Source: Pseudisothecium myosuroides
Lineage: Eukaryota > Streptophyta > Bryopsida > Hypnales > Lembophyllaceae
DNA length: 64,000 bases
Direction: 5' to 3'
NCBI GenBank assembly: GCA_951799445.1
Contig: OX637287.1
Span: 46,777,724 to 46,841,723 of the forward strand
A program made the translations under genes and the position numbers. The notes under the pieces are model-generated. The model saw only the letters and a list, made by a program, of their open reading frames with translations. It was not told where the DNA came from and searched no databases. Within the stretch, counting starts at the first letter, position 1. Each line of letters begins with the position of its first letter. This document shows positions 1 to 9,468 of the stretch, in pieces.

Positions 1-829
1 GTACACAATTCTCCTCGCACACAAATCGTAACAATCTCTAAACCTCAAAATCTATACCCACAAAATTTCATTTTACATTCAGATCCCGGAATTTCGAAAA
101 ACAGGGGAGTCAAGAGACTACAATTTACCCGACGACACCACCACCACTGCCATGATTGTTATCCCTTCGAACCTCGCACAGTCACAATCTTCCAACAATC
201 ACAATCACAATCGTCTTCGCTTCAGGGTAAGATAAGGAATTTCAGAACGTGAGGCTCGCAAGTGCTCAAACGATCCTCATGCGCCTCATTCTGTGCACAG
301 ATTTCGCCAATTTCTCCAGTTGCGCCCAATGCAGGCTCTATATGAAAGGTTTGGGGAGAACGAGCGAAAATTCGAGAGATTTAACTGAATGAGCTCATTG
401 GGAGCATTCGTGTGAGCGACTGAAGCCAGAGTCCAGTGATTTGGTTCGTCATCCACACAGGCATGCGGCGACTTTGAGATCGGTCGGTGTGGAACTCCGA
501 CCTTGCGACACGTCACTACCTTCCTTTTTTCTAAGTACCGACCTGGCGAAAGACTCGGGGTTTGTGGGGCCCAGGTAATGCAGGGACACGTGTGAAGTGG
601 AGAACTCGTAGTGTTTTTGTTTTTGTTTTCATTCTTCGTAAGTTAGTTTTTTCATTTGTTCTAAGTTAGAAAGCAGTGGAGTGGTGAAGCTAATAGATGA
701 CTTGATGGTGATTAAAAAAATTGTATCACTTTTGAGCAAAATATTGCTTAAAATCCCACTGCTAGAGGGATTGCTTGACTTTTGGGTTCAGTTTTTTGGG
801 GGTCTATTGATTTTAATTTATTGTCAAAG
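1..829. other. Left-edge sequence with no supported gene
   Basis: No convincing coding exon is visible. On the minus strand a short ATG segment near 153-118 (reading MAVVVVSSGKL, then stop) could be the first exon of a gene running off the left edge, because a GT follows closely, but nothing supports a downstream exon. About 700-829 is ordinary AT-rich sequence leading into the dispersed repeat. Confidence 0.4.
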
Positions 830-2040
830 AGAGAAAAGTTGGAGACTTGAAATAGCATAAATGTTTTGGGCGATTTGGCACTAAAAAATCCCATTGTTGA
901 TAGGTGTGATATACACCATCCTTTTGAGTTTTGATCTTAATATGGGGAAGTGAAGTAGGATTTCAATGCACTTATGCATGTATCATTTGGACATTGAATG
1001 AACAAGTTATGAAATTTAAAAATATGGTTTGTAAGTTTACCAAAAATTAACACTAGCAACTCTCTTAGATTCTTATATTCTGGTGGTGTACACCTTGTAT
1101 TAATATGAGTATGTAGATTTTAGTATCACCTTTCTGTCCAAACGTAGGTGTCATATTCTAGGCAATGATCGTGGGTGCATGCACTTCGGCGGTCCAAACG
1201 TAGGTGTCACATTCTAGGCAGTGATCATGGGTGCATGCACTTTAGTGGTCTCTTTATTGTCTCTGTCAGAAGGAGACTATACATTGCATTGACTACAACT
1301 AGCTTCAAGTAACTATTAGTGTGTCAAAATAAATTTGAGTAGGACCTTCCCAAATAAATGACCAATGCTATAGACCGGCAAAGCCTCCTACAATGTATAT
1401 TGATTTGACTTATTAGTGAGGAAAAGAAATTAGCATCACCACAAAACTTTATTAGTGTGAAAATTAGACTCTCCTAGATTCTCATACTCTGGGGGTGTAC
1501 ACCTTGTATCAATATCAATATGTAGATTTTAGTACCACCTTTATATCCAAACGTAGGTGTCATATTCTAGGTAGTGATTGTGGGTGCATGCACCTTCTAT
1601 AGTCTCTTTATTGTCTCTGTCAAAAGGAGACATTACATTGACTAAACTCCAAGTAACTATGTGTCAAAATAAATTTGAATAGGACCTTTTCAAAGAAATG
1701 ACCAATTCTACATACTAGCAAAGCCTTCGTCTACAGTGTAACATTGATTTGACCTATTAGTGAGGGAGACAGATTAGCATCACTTCAAAACTTTGTTAGT
1801 ATGAAAATTGACTCTTTAGTACCATAATATTACAACCTACACTAATTCAAAATAATGTGACTTTGGTAAATTAGCTTCACACACAAAATTAGGACAAAGA
1901 AGTTGCTTGTTTTTTCCTTCAAAGGCCACTCAATTTTTCTCCAGAATATCAAAAGAATTTTTTGTGGTGTTAAGTTTGGTCCTTTTCCCTCACTATGGTG
2001 CAATGAATGAATGGTGCAAATAGGGGGTAGATTTTGGAAC
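830..2040. repeat. Dispersed repeat R1, copy 1, with internal duplication
   Basis: This block is closely related, in the same orientation, to 8310-9160. Shared landmarks are 'ttggagacttg' near the start, 'gtgtgatatacaccatcc', 'tgtccaaacgta', 'gtgggtgcatgcac' and 'ggtgcaatgaatga' near the end. Copy 1 is longer because its middle is duplicated: about 1064-1440 and 1468-1800 carry the same order of motifs (a 'gtgtacaccttgta' box, 'tccaaacgtaggtgtca', 'gtgggtgcatgcac', 'gaccaat', 'gatttgac'). No open frame spans it and no terminal repeats are seen. It is probably an old, non-coding transposon derivative. Confidence 0.7.
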
Positions 2041-2603
2041 ATTAGTGTGATGAAATCTTTGAGTTATGTGCAAAGATTAGTAGAGATAATTTGATAACTT
2101 TTCCATGACCAAGTACTCAAGGATACACTTCACTTAGTGGATGTTGAATGTTGTGAAAAGTGCACTTCATCCAACTAATATTCATTGAGGAAGCTTTAAA
2201 GAAAGTCATGAAATTGAATAATGGATAGAAACAAGAATGCTTTATGGAAATAAATGATTTAGATATGTTGGAGAAGTTTCAATTATTTATTATATATTTT
2301 CAAAAGTATTTTTATTATCTTCATTCTAAGCACTTACAAGTTGAAATGACTTCTCCTATTATCAAATTCCTAATGTTCTCTTAGAACAACATTGCTTAGT
2401 TTGAAAATTTAGCTAATTTCCTAATTTACCACAAAAATTCACGGTTTGGCAATGAACCATTTGAATGATTATTGTGTGAAAATTAGAATTCAATTATTGC
2501 CGAATTTTATATCACCGCAGTTAGTGAAGAACATTGTATGTGTTAAATAAGAAATAAATAAAATGCAATGAAAAAGATTTTCAAAACTGCTACAAACTAA
2601 ACA
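2041..2603. other. AT-rich intergenic sequence
   Basis: AT-rich sequence between repeat R1 and a MITE. No exon, RNA gene or terminal repeat is recognised. Confidence 0.5.
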
Positions 2604-2886
2604 CATTAGAAGAGATTTGAGGGCTCTAAAAGCCTGCGAGTTATCTGGCCCTGGGAACCCTGGGAATAGCCTGGGAACAGTAATCTGACGTGGCTGAGAG
2701 AGTGCCACGTCTGAAAATTAATTTTTTAATATTTAAAAAATTATTATTATTATTTTAAATAATTTTATAATAATTTTTAAATTTTAAAAAAAAATTTAAA
2801 ATTTTTTTTTAAAAAATATTTTGACTGTTCCCAGCTGCGGGAACAGTTTGAAACGGCCCCTCCCAGCCCTCAAATCTCTTCTAATG
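2604..2886. mobile_element. MITE with 22-bp perfect terminal inverted repeats
   Basis: The left end (2604-2625, starting CATTAGAAGAG) is exactly the reverse complement of 2865-2886. Inside the ends is a second imperfect inverted pair around 'ctgggaacagt' and 'actgttccc', flanking an almost pure A/T core (about 2715-2820). The element is 283 bp and non-coding. No clear target-site duplication is seen, so the superfamily is not assigned. Confidence 0.75.
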
Positions 2887-2944
2887 CAAGGTTCAACTTG
2901 AGTTTCATGGTCCTCTAGAGATAGAAAATTTAATTTAATTTGAA

Positions 2945-2971
2945 AATAATAATAATAATAATAATAATAAT
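2945..2971. repeat. (AAT)9 microsatellite
   Basis: Nine uninterrupted AAT units just outside the 2604-2886 MITE. Confidence 0.95.
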
Positions 2972-3002
2972 ACAGAAGAGGCTTTTTAAAAAATGGTCAT
3001 TA

Positions 3003-3647
3003 CTAGCCCCTAAATGCCCAAGGCCTATTTTGAGCCTCTTAGAATTTGCTCTAAATTGAACAAAGAGCCAACATTTTGATAAGTTGTATCAATTTTTTTT
3101 GAATTGTAACCGTACAAATTCAAACTAGGCATGTTAGAGATCACATAGGAAAAGAAAACACAATAATATCATTTAAGGATTGAAAGATTATAATGTTTGA
3201 TCATCAGGGTGTTAAAACTATGAAAATCTTTGAGCTCTCTTTTTGCATCTCAAATCTAAAAAGTTCAAGACCAAAAAAATATGAGGTTGAAGGACCTAAC
3301 AAATATAACCCCAATCAATTTATGATTTCTCAAAATCCACTCTACAATTTTTTTAAATGAATTTCTAGTGTGATTTTTTCTCCAAGATCTAGTGTATTTG
3401 AGTCCCATTTCCAAGAGCCCTAAACACTACAAAAAGTCAAGATTGAAATGGGTACCTTTGCACAAAATCTTGAATAGAAAAATCATAATCATTCATTTTC
3501 AAAATCAGATTTCTGATCCTAAAACTAGACTTCAAAAAGAATCTTTCAAAAATATAAACTACTAAAAATAGCAATTTGGTAAGGTTTTATTTAACTTTGA
3601 AGTTTTTTTAACACCACATTTGGATGCCTTGGGCATTTAGGGGCTAG
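3003..3647. mobile_element. Inverted-repeat element flanked by CTAG (CCCCTAAA-type ends)
   Basis: 3003-3024 is the exact reverse complement of 3626-3647. Each end reads CTAG followed inward by CCCCTAAATGCCC, so CTAG may be a 4-bp duplicated target or the outermost part of the repeat. The ends resemble those of the TTAA-flanked foldback elements elsewhere in this window (CCC-TAAAGGACC at 34220 and 26042). The interior is non-coding. Confidence 0.65.
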
Positions 3648-4389
3648 TAGTTGATGTTCCAATGATGAAAATGGCCAGTTTTTTAAAATCAAGGCAACAT
3701 CGCACAAGTCCCTCTTTCGTAATTATATATAGTTTTGTTACTATTTCAATATAACAATATTTCAATTTAGAATCATTAATATACTTAGTGGAGATATTCT
3801 TTTACAATTTCAAATTTTTAACACTCACTTAAAATATTGATTTGTTTGCACGCTTGCATGAAACATCAGTGTGATAATTTTTTATAATGAAATTGTGTTG
3901 TATATTGAGACTGGCAGTGTGCATCAAGAGTCTGTTAATTGCAGGTCCCGCTCAGAGGCCAGTGACAGTTTAGAGAGTGACACCAGAACCAACGAAGGAG
4001 ACTCCATGCTGGACAGAAAAAGAAGAAGATATAACTTAAAACCATTGTTAATCACATGCCTCTGAAACAGCAACAAAAGATAGTTCAGTTGCTTCCACTG
4101 TTAACAAAATAACCAGCAGCAGAAGTATCAAAACTGCTAACTGTACAATACAATTGATACATGGGCATTTGGATGGCATTTGAAATCATTCTGAGCTAAT
4201 TAAGGTAACAGGTTCAGAAATTGCCCACTTAAGAGCTGAAACTGAATTTTGGGGAGGTGAAATGTCTCAAAAAAATTTCAGTAAATTTTCCTTGAAAGAC
4301 AAGAGGAATTGGCATCTAACCCAAGTTGTTTCATATTTTTTGGAGCTTTCTAGAATTAGTTATGAAATTTTGAAGTTGACGTGGCATAG
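3648..4389. other. Intergenic, no gene seen
   Basis: A short open stretch at 3871-4065 (plus) has no recognisable domain and no splice context that would make it an exon. The rest is non-coding sequence downstream of the CFL1-like gene. Confidence 0.4.
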
Positions 4390-4504
4390 GGCTCTAAAAT
4401 CGCCCACCCCCTAAAATGTACATTGTTTGTACATCGCTGAAGGCTATGAAATAGTTACATGTACAAGCAATTTACATTTGAATAGGGTGGGCGATTTCAG
4501 AGCC
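4390..4504. repeat. Small foldback element downstream of the CFL1-like gene
   Basis: 4390-4409 (GGCTCTAAAATCGCCCACCC) pairs with 4485-4504 with one mismatch, giving a 115-bp unit with 20-bp arms. It lies 140 bp beyond the stop codon of the CFL1-like gene and could be in its 3' untranslated region. Confidence 0.6.
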
Positions 4505-4643
4505 TGTTACCTGAAGTTAACCAAAGCTCCTGAAGTGTGTGTTTTTTCGAAGTTTCTTGCGCAAGGAACCAAGACAGTTCCTCTGAAGTCAAAATTGAGT
4601 TTGTGGTTCAGAACCGAAGTAAGTTTAGTCTACCGCTAATGTA

Positions 4644-7342
4644 CTAATTGGATCCTAAACCTAGTTTCAGGCCTCCTCTCAGTTGTTTCTTACACGGCGG
4701 AGCGAAGTCCACTAGCACCTTGCCATCACATCTGGGGCACCGTGGGTCTGCTTTGTTGAGCATCACGTACATGAGGCAACGAGTGCAAGCTCCTATCACT
4801 AGGGCGGCTGGTTCCATGACTCTCTCCACTTTTATGCTTTCTGCTTCAAAGACCCTGAAACATCACCCCCCAAAATTAACACTCACATGCCAAAACAAAG
4901 CAAAAAGAAACAAAATTTCAAAAAAAACACGGAGGTTGATTTTGAATGCTTTCAGCCTTCAGGTCTCTCAGAAAGATCTGAGACCTGATGTCCAGCAGAT
5001 AAACAAAGAAACAGAGTAAACAACTGCATCTAGAATCGGAAGTATGGTCTATGTCGTTCCCACAAATACAAATGTTGTATGATTAACTGTACATGTCTAA
5101 GGCTCCAAATGTTTAGGAAACGGCTGTCCATAGGTGGAATGCACACTAAAAAAGGCTCTAATGTTCAGGAAATAGCTCTAAGAGTGTAAACTTCAGAGTT
5201 CCATTTGAAACAAAGCTTAAGATGGCTTGATGAACACAACGGCTTCAATATGGACAGAACACAACCAAGCTAACAAAGTTGAATAACAGAGTGAAATCAA
5301 ACCACAAAGCTTAAGTAAATGTTGCAAACGGCTTCAATAAGGACACAACCCAGCGAACAAAGCTGAAGACAGAGTGCAATCAAACCGCAAAGCTCAAGTA
5401 AATTTCACAACCGGCTTCAATATGGACACAACCAAGCCAACCAAGCGGAAGAACAGAGTGCCATCAAACTGCAAAGCTCAAGTAATTTTTAAAAACAGCT
5501 TCTATATGCACAAAACCAAGCGAACAAAGTCAAAGAACAGAGTGAAATCAAACCGCAAAGCTCAAGTAAATTTTAAAAACGGCTTCAATATGGACACAAC
5601 CAAGCGAGAAAAGTTTAAGAGTAGCGTAAACCAAACCGCAAAGCTCAAGAATTTCTTCACAAATGGCATGACATGGACACAACGAAGCGAACAAAGCCTA
5701 AGAACAGAGAGCAATCAAACCAAAATGCTCAAGTAATTTTCACAAACAGCTAAAATGCACACCACTAGAACGTTCAAACCTCTCCAGTAAATCTCACAAA
5801 CAGCTTGAAAATATGGACACTTACAAGCGACCAAGTTGAAGAACAGAGTGCAACCAAATCTACCACAAAGCACAAGTAAATTTCACAACCAGCTTGACTG
5901 TACACCGCTAGAAAACACTTTCTCCTCCCCAAAGTTTCAGATGTTCTTACCCTGCGGAAGCAGGCATTTTCAATCCAGCACCAGAGCGTGACGAAGCCGA
6001 CGGGGAGCTGCTCGTAGCCGGCATAGCCGCACTAGGCTCAGACCGAGTAGTCGAGTTCGTCAGCGACGAAAAGGAAGAAGAACCCAATCTGCCGGACTCC
6101 ACAATAGCTTCAAGCTTCACTATCAATGTTTTCTCACTACTCCTCCGTAACGCGTTTTGAATCATCTCCACCGTGCACACAATTTGGGGAGATGTGCGAG
6201 GACTGGAGGATCTTCTTCGCATTCCCCCTCCTGCAGATAAGTTCAAGTCCAGATCCAAGTTAGAATCCTCCACAACGTTGACAGCTCCTCTGCTACTGGT
6301 GGTGGTGGTGCTCGTATAATTTATGCGATGCTGATGCAAACTCCAGTGCTGTTGCTGTTGCTGATGCTGTTGCTTGGAGGAGGTTGAGCAGCCTGCAGGA
6401 GTTGCAACAGTTACAGTTGCAGCTGCACCTTGCCCTCCTTCTAAATTTAAACTCTCGGTTTCCGACTTCTTACTGGCGAGAAACTCATGCGCTACTTGGG
6501 GAGACTCCTCTTGTTGTTGTTGTTGTTGTAGTAGTGAGACTGCTGCTGTTTGAAGCTCAATCTCCACTGGTTGCCGACAGTTGGGATTGTAGAAATCTCT
6601 CGAATGAGTTCGTTGCCGTTTCCGTGGGTCGTTGAAACTGCTCACTCCTAAGCTTTTGTTCACGTAGTATAGCTCCCCACTCTGCAACCCGAAAACCAAA
6701 CCAAAACCAAACGAACACGAACTCACTGGTATTAGAACTGGCACCCGGCAATTGTGTTGGACATGCACTAGTTAATTACCGACAGTTTCAGACAGAGGTG
6801 AGAAATTGTGTGCACAACTTCGAAGGGGGATTGTATGATTTCGAGTATGAGTAACGGATATTTCGTTAAAATGGCAATATTCCACACACTTGGCACTTTC
6901 AGGTTTAGACCATGTGGTCTGAAAGGCAAACCGTACCTAGATTTTAGACCATGCGGTCTGAAATCTATACCCGTCTTAGAAAATGAATGGAAAAATGGCG
7001 GAAGAACATTGCCATTTTAACGAAATATCCGTCGATTGTAGAATGATCGTGTACCTGGAGGTCTAAGCATCTCTCCCAGCCGGAGGGGAGAGGCAGATTG
7101 TCCAGATGCAGAAACTCCGGAGACAATTGGTGTTGGGAGGAAGGGGATGACGCAGCGTTTCCGAGTAAATCTAGCGTCAATTCGGAGGTTTCGGAGGTTT
7201 CGGAGGCCGAGCGTTGGAGCTGGTTCATCATCAATTGCATCAGTTGTTGAGCATCCGCCCCCCACGCCCGCTTCTTCGGGACTGGACTGCCGAGAAGCTC
7301 GGAAGGCCCGCGCCTGGAGGACACCTCCATCGCCACGGTCAT
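4644..7342 (-). CDS. CFL1-like WW-domain protein (three exons)
   Basis: Proposed exons are 7342-7055, 6681-5951 and 4854-4644, giving 409 residues with all phases consistent. Exon 1 starts at an ATG preceded directly by an in-frame TAA and ends in LPLPSGWERCLDLQ. Exon 2 opens with SGELYYVNKSLG, completing a plant-type WW domain (about residues 83-116) across the intron. Next come a basic stretch (RKRQR), Gln-rich runs and an EAR-like repression motif, LDLDLNL (237-244). Exon 3 supplies a CxxC-CxxC zinc-ribbon-like tail (C363, C366, C379, C382; CTRCLMYVML, DPRCPRC). This order matches the CURLY FLAG LEAF 1 family of angiosperms, where CFL1 affects cuticle formation with an HD-ZIP IV partner. 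A nuclear co-repressor role is inferred from the family. The donor at 5950 (GTAAGA) also overlaps a TAA, so an unspliced message would stop there and lose the zinc-ribbon tail. Confidence 0.8.
5241..5905. repeat. 84-bp minisatellite inside intron 2 of the CFL1-like gene
   Basis: Units begin at 5241, 5330, 5413, 5497, 5581, 5665 and 5748, with decayed units near 5802 and 5891. Each carries 'ggcttcaatatggacacaac', then 'aacagagtgcaatcaaacc', then 'caaagctcaagtaa'. Because 84 is a multiple of three, one frame stays open for 120 codons and mimics a repetitive protein, but it lies between a good donor (5950) and acceptor (4855) on the other strand and is not a gene. Confidence 0.85.
6854..7032. 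mobile_element. MITE in intron 1 of the CFL1-like gene
   Basis: 6854-6878 (ACGGATATTTCGTTAAAATG...) and 7008-7032 are perfect 25-bp inverted repeats enclosing 179 bp. Inside are two near-palindromes, about 6903-6923 and 6942-6963, both of the form TTTAGACCATGYGGTCTGAAA. The element takes up roughly half of the 373-bp intron. No clear target-site duplication is visible. Confidence 0.8.
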
Positions 7343-8309
7343 TTAAAACGTAACTCCACGATCTGCGAAGCTGCGGCCGAGAAAATCTCAATGCAGTAGT
7401 AGCCTGCTTAGAAACGGGAGATTGAATTCACCGGTGCTGCAATAGAGGGAGAGAGAACAAGCTCGCTCTCCATTCCCCCATGTTGCTAGAACCACAAGTT
7501 ATGTTTGCACACCCCAAAATCGCACTCCAGTAGGAGCCTGCTTAGAAACGGAAGATTCAATTCGCAGTTGCGGCAACAGACAGAACAAGCTCGCTCGACT
7601 TCTTCCCGGGCTTCTTCCCCACTCTCTCGCTAGCAAACACCCAGGACTTCTGTCAACACACCAGAAATCTCACAGCAGTGGTAGCCTCCCGGAAACTGAT
7701 CATTCAATTCACCGTTGCGGCAACAGACATACAGAACAAGCTTTACTTTGATTGCAACAAACAGAACAAGCTCCCTGGACTTCTTCCCCACTCGCTCGCT
7801 CGCTCGCTCGCAAGCCCCCCGGATCGACTTCTGTCAACACACCAGAAATCTCACTGCGGTGGTAGCCTCCCGAAAACTGGAGTTTCAATTCACAGAGAGA
7901 GCATTCAAGCTTTCTTTCGATTGCAAGAGACAGAGTATAAGCTCGCTCGCTCGCTACCAAGCAAGCACCCCCCCAGTTGTTGCATGTGTATATACATAGA
8001 AGTGCTAGAAATCTCACTCCCTGCAGTAAAGGTAATTGTACAGTAGTGGTACAACTAGCAAGCGGTACTACGACCTTCAACTGGCGATTGAATTGTCAAG
8101 CTGTGAGTTTGTAGCTGCAATTGGATTGCTGCATGGTAGTAAGTTAAGTTAAGTTTAATTTAGTTTGGTTTGGAAGAGTGCCTGGGAGATGGCTGGCAGG
8201 GCCGGGGCGGCATAAGCTTGGGAAGTCGAAACGGGAACCGGAACGGCACCGAAACGGCTTGGCTGAGAGGAGGGCAGGAATCCATCTTCTATGGAGTGAT
8301 GCAGTTGTT
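7343..8309 (-). promoter_or_regulatory. Leader and promoter region of the CFL1-like gene, with repeated blocks
   Basis: Upstream of the start codon a block recurs at about 7402, 7536, 7684 and 7865: 'gcctgcttagaaacggragatt' or 'gcctcccgraaactg', followed by 'caattcaccgttgcggcaac', 'agacagaacaagctc' and, in several units, 'gctcgctcgctcg'. Spacing grows from about 134 to 181 bp. The block set is GC-richer than its surroundings and looks like a long, internally duplicated 5' untranslated region. No TATA box or start site can be assigned. Open frames here are by-products of the repeats. Confidence 0.45.
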
Positions 8310-9160
8310 TAAATGGCGAAGAGAGAAAATTTGGAGACTTGGAATAGCATTAAATATTTTAAGCGATTTGGCTAAAAAAACTCCACTGTTGATGCATGGG
8401 TGTGATGTACACCATCCTTTTGAGTTTTGATCTTATGGGGAAGTGAATTAGGATTTTAATGTACTTATGCATGTATTGAATGAATAAGTTATGAAATTTA
8501 AAAATGTGGTTTGTAAGTTTACCAAAAATTGACACTAGTGACTTTCTTAGACTCTAGTGGTGTACACCTTGTGTCAATACCAGTATGTAGATTTTACTAC
8601 ACCTTTCTGTCCAAACGTACATGTCGCTTTCTAGGCAGTGTGATCGTGGGTGCATGCACTTTAGTGGGTTCTCTATTGTCTCTATCATAAAGACTGGCAA
8701 AGCCTGGACCTTTAGCAATGGCGTTTTAAGCGATGTTTCTTGCACATGAAGCGATGTTTAAGCGATGTTTTTTGCACTCTAATTCCTAATAACTATGTGT
8801 CCAAATAAATTTGAGTAGGAGCTTCTCAAAGAAATGACCAATGCTATAGACCGGCAAAGCTTCCTACAGTGTATATTGATTTGACTTATTAGTGAGGGAA
8901 AGAGATAATTAGCATCACCACAAAACTTTATTAGTGTGAAAATTAGACTCTCTTCAACTCTCATGCTCTAGTGGTGTGCACCATAATATTACAACCTACA
9001 CTAATTCAAAATAATGTGACTTTGGTAAATTAGCGTCACACGCAAAATTAGGACAAAACAACTTTTGTTTTTTTCCTCAATGGCCACTCTAGAAAATCAG
9101 AAGAATTTTTTGTGGTGTGTTAAGTTTGGTTCTTTTCCCTCACCATGGTGCAATGAATGA
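8310..9160. repeat. Dispersed repeat R1, copy 2
   Basis: Same orientation and order of landmarks as 830-2040, without the internal duplication. It begins near 'gagaaaatttggagacttgg' and ends near 'caccatggtgcaatgaatga'. The two copies bracket the CFL1-like locus. Confidence 0.7.
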
Positions 9161-9468
9161 AAGTGCCGGGGGGGTCAGTGGGTTTAGGTGTCATTCTGGC
9201 CCTATGGCCGTGTTGGGAGGGGACGGAAATAAAATCATAAATGCCTGACTTGGGTGGTATTTATATGGGCTGGTGCTTGGCAATTTGGGAGTTTGAATCA
9301 GCGGGGTTTTTTGAGTGAAATTTCGCTCAAAAACGAATTTTTTTCTTAGGGAATATTTGGTGAAATATTCTTGTTTTTCAGTGGATGAAATTGCTATTTT
9401 GCTACCAACGTATGCATGAAATTTTGTAGCATGACTGTAGAATCCTCAAAACTTCGTCGAGCGGATGA
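9161..9468 (+). promoter_or_regulatory. Region upstream of the CBL-PPR chimera
   Basis: About 300 bp between repeat R1 copy 2 and the first in-frame ATG of the CBL-derived exons. It would hold the promoter of the chimeric gene. No TATA box or other element is confidently recognised. Confidence 0.35.

Noticed and set aside
5374..5736. 120-codon repetitive frame (plus strand) resembling a Lys/Asn-rich repeat protein
   Set aside because: It is a by-product of the in-frame 84-bp minisatellite lying in an intron of the opposite-strand CFL1-like gene.
7678..8080. Open frames on both strands at the CFL1-like leader
   Set aside because: They reflect repeated 'gctcgctcg' blocks and show no protein family features.
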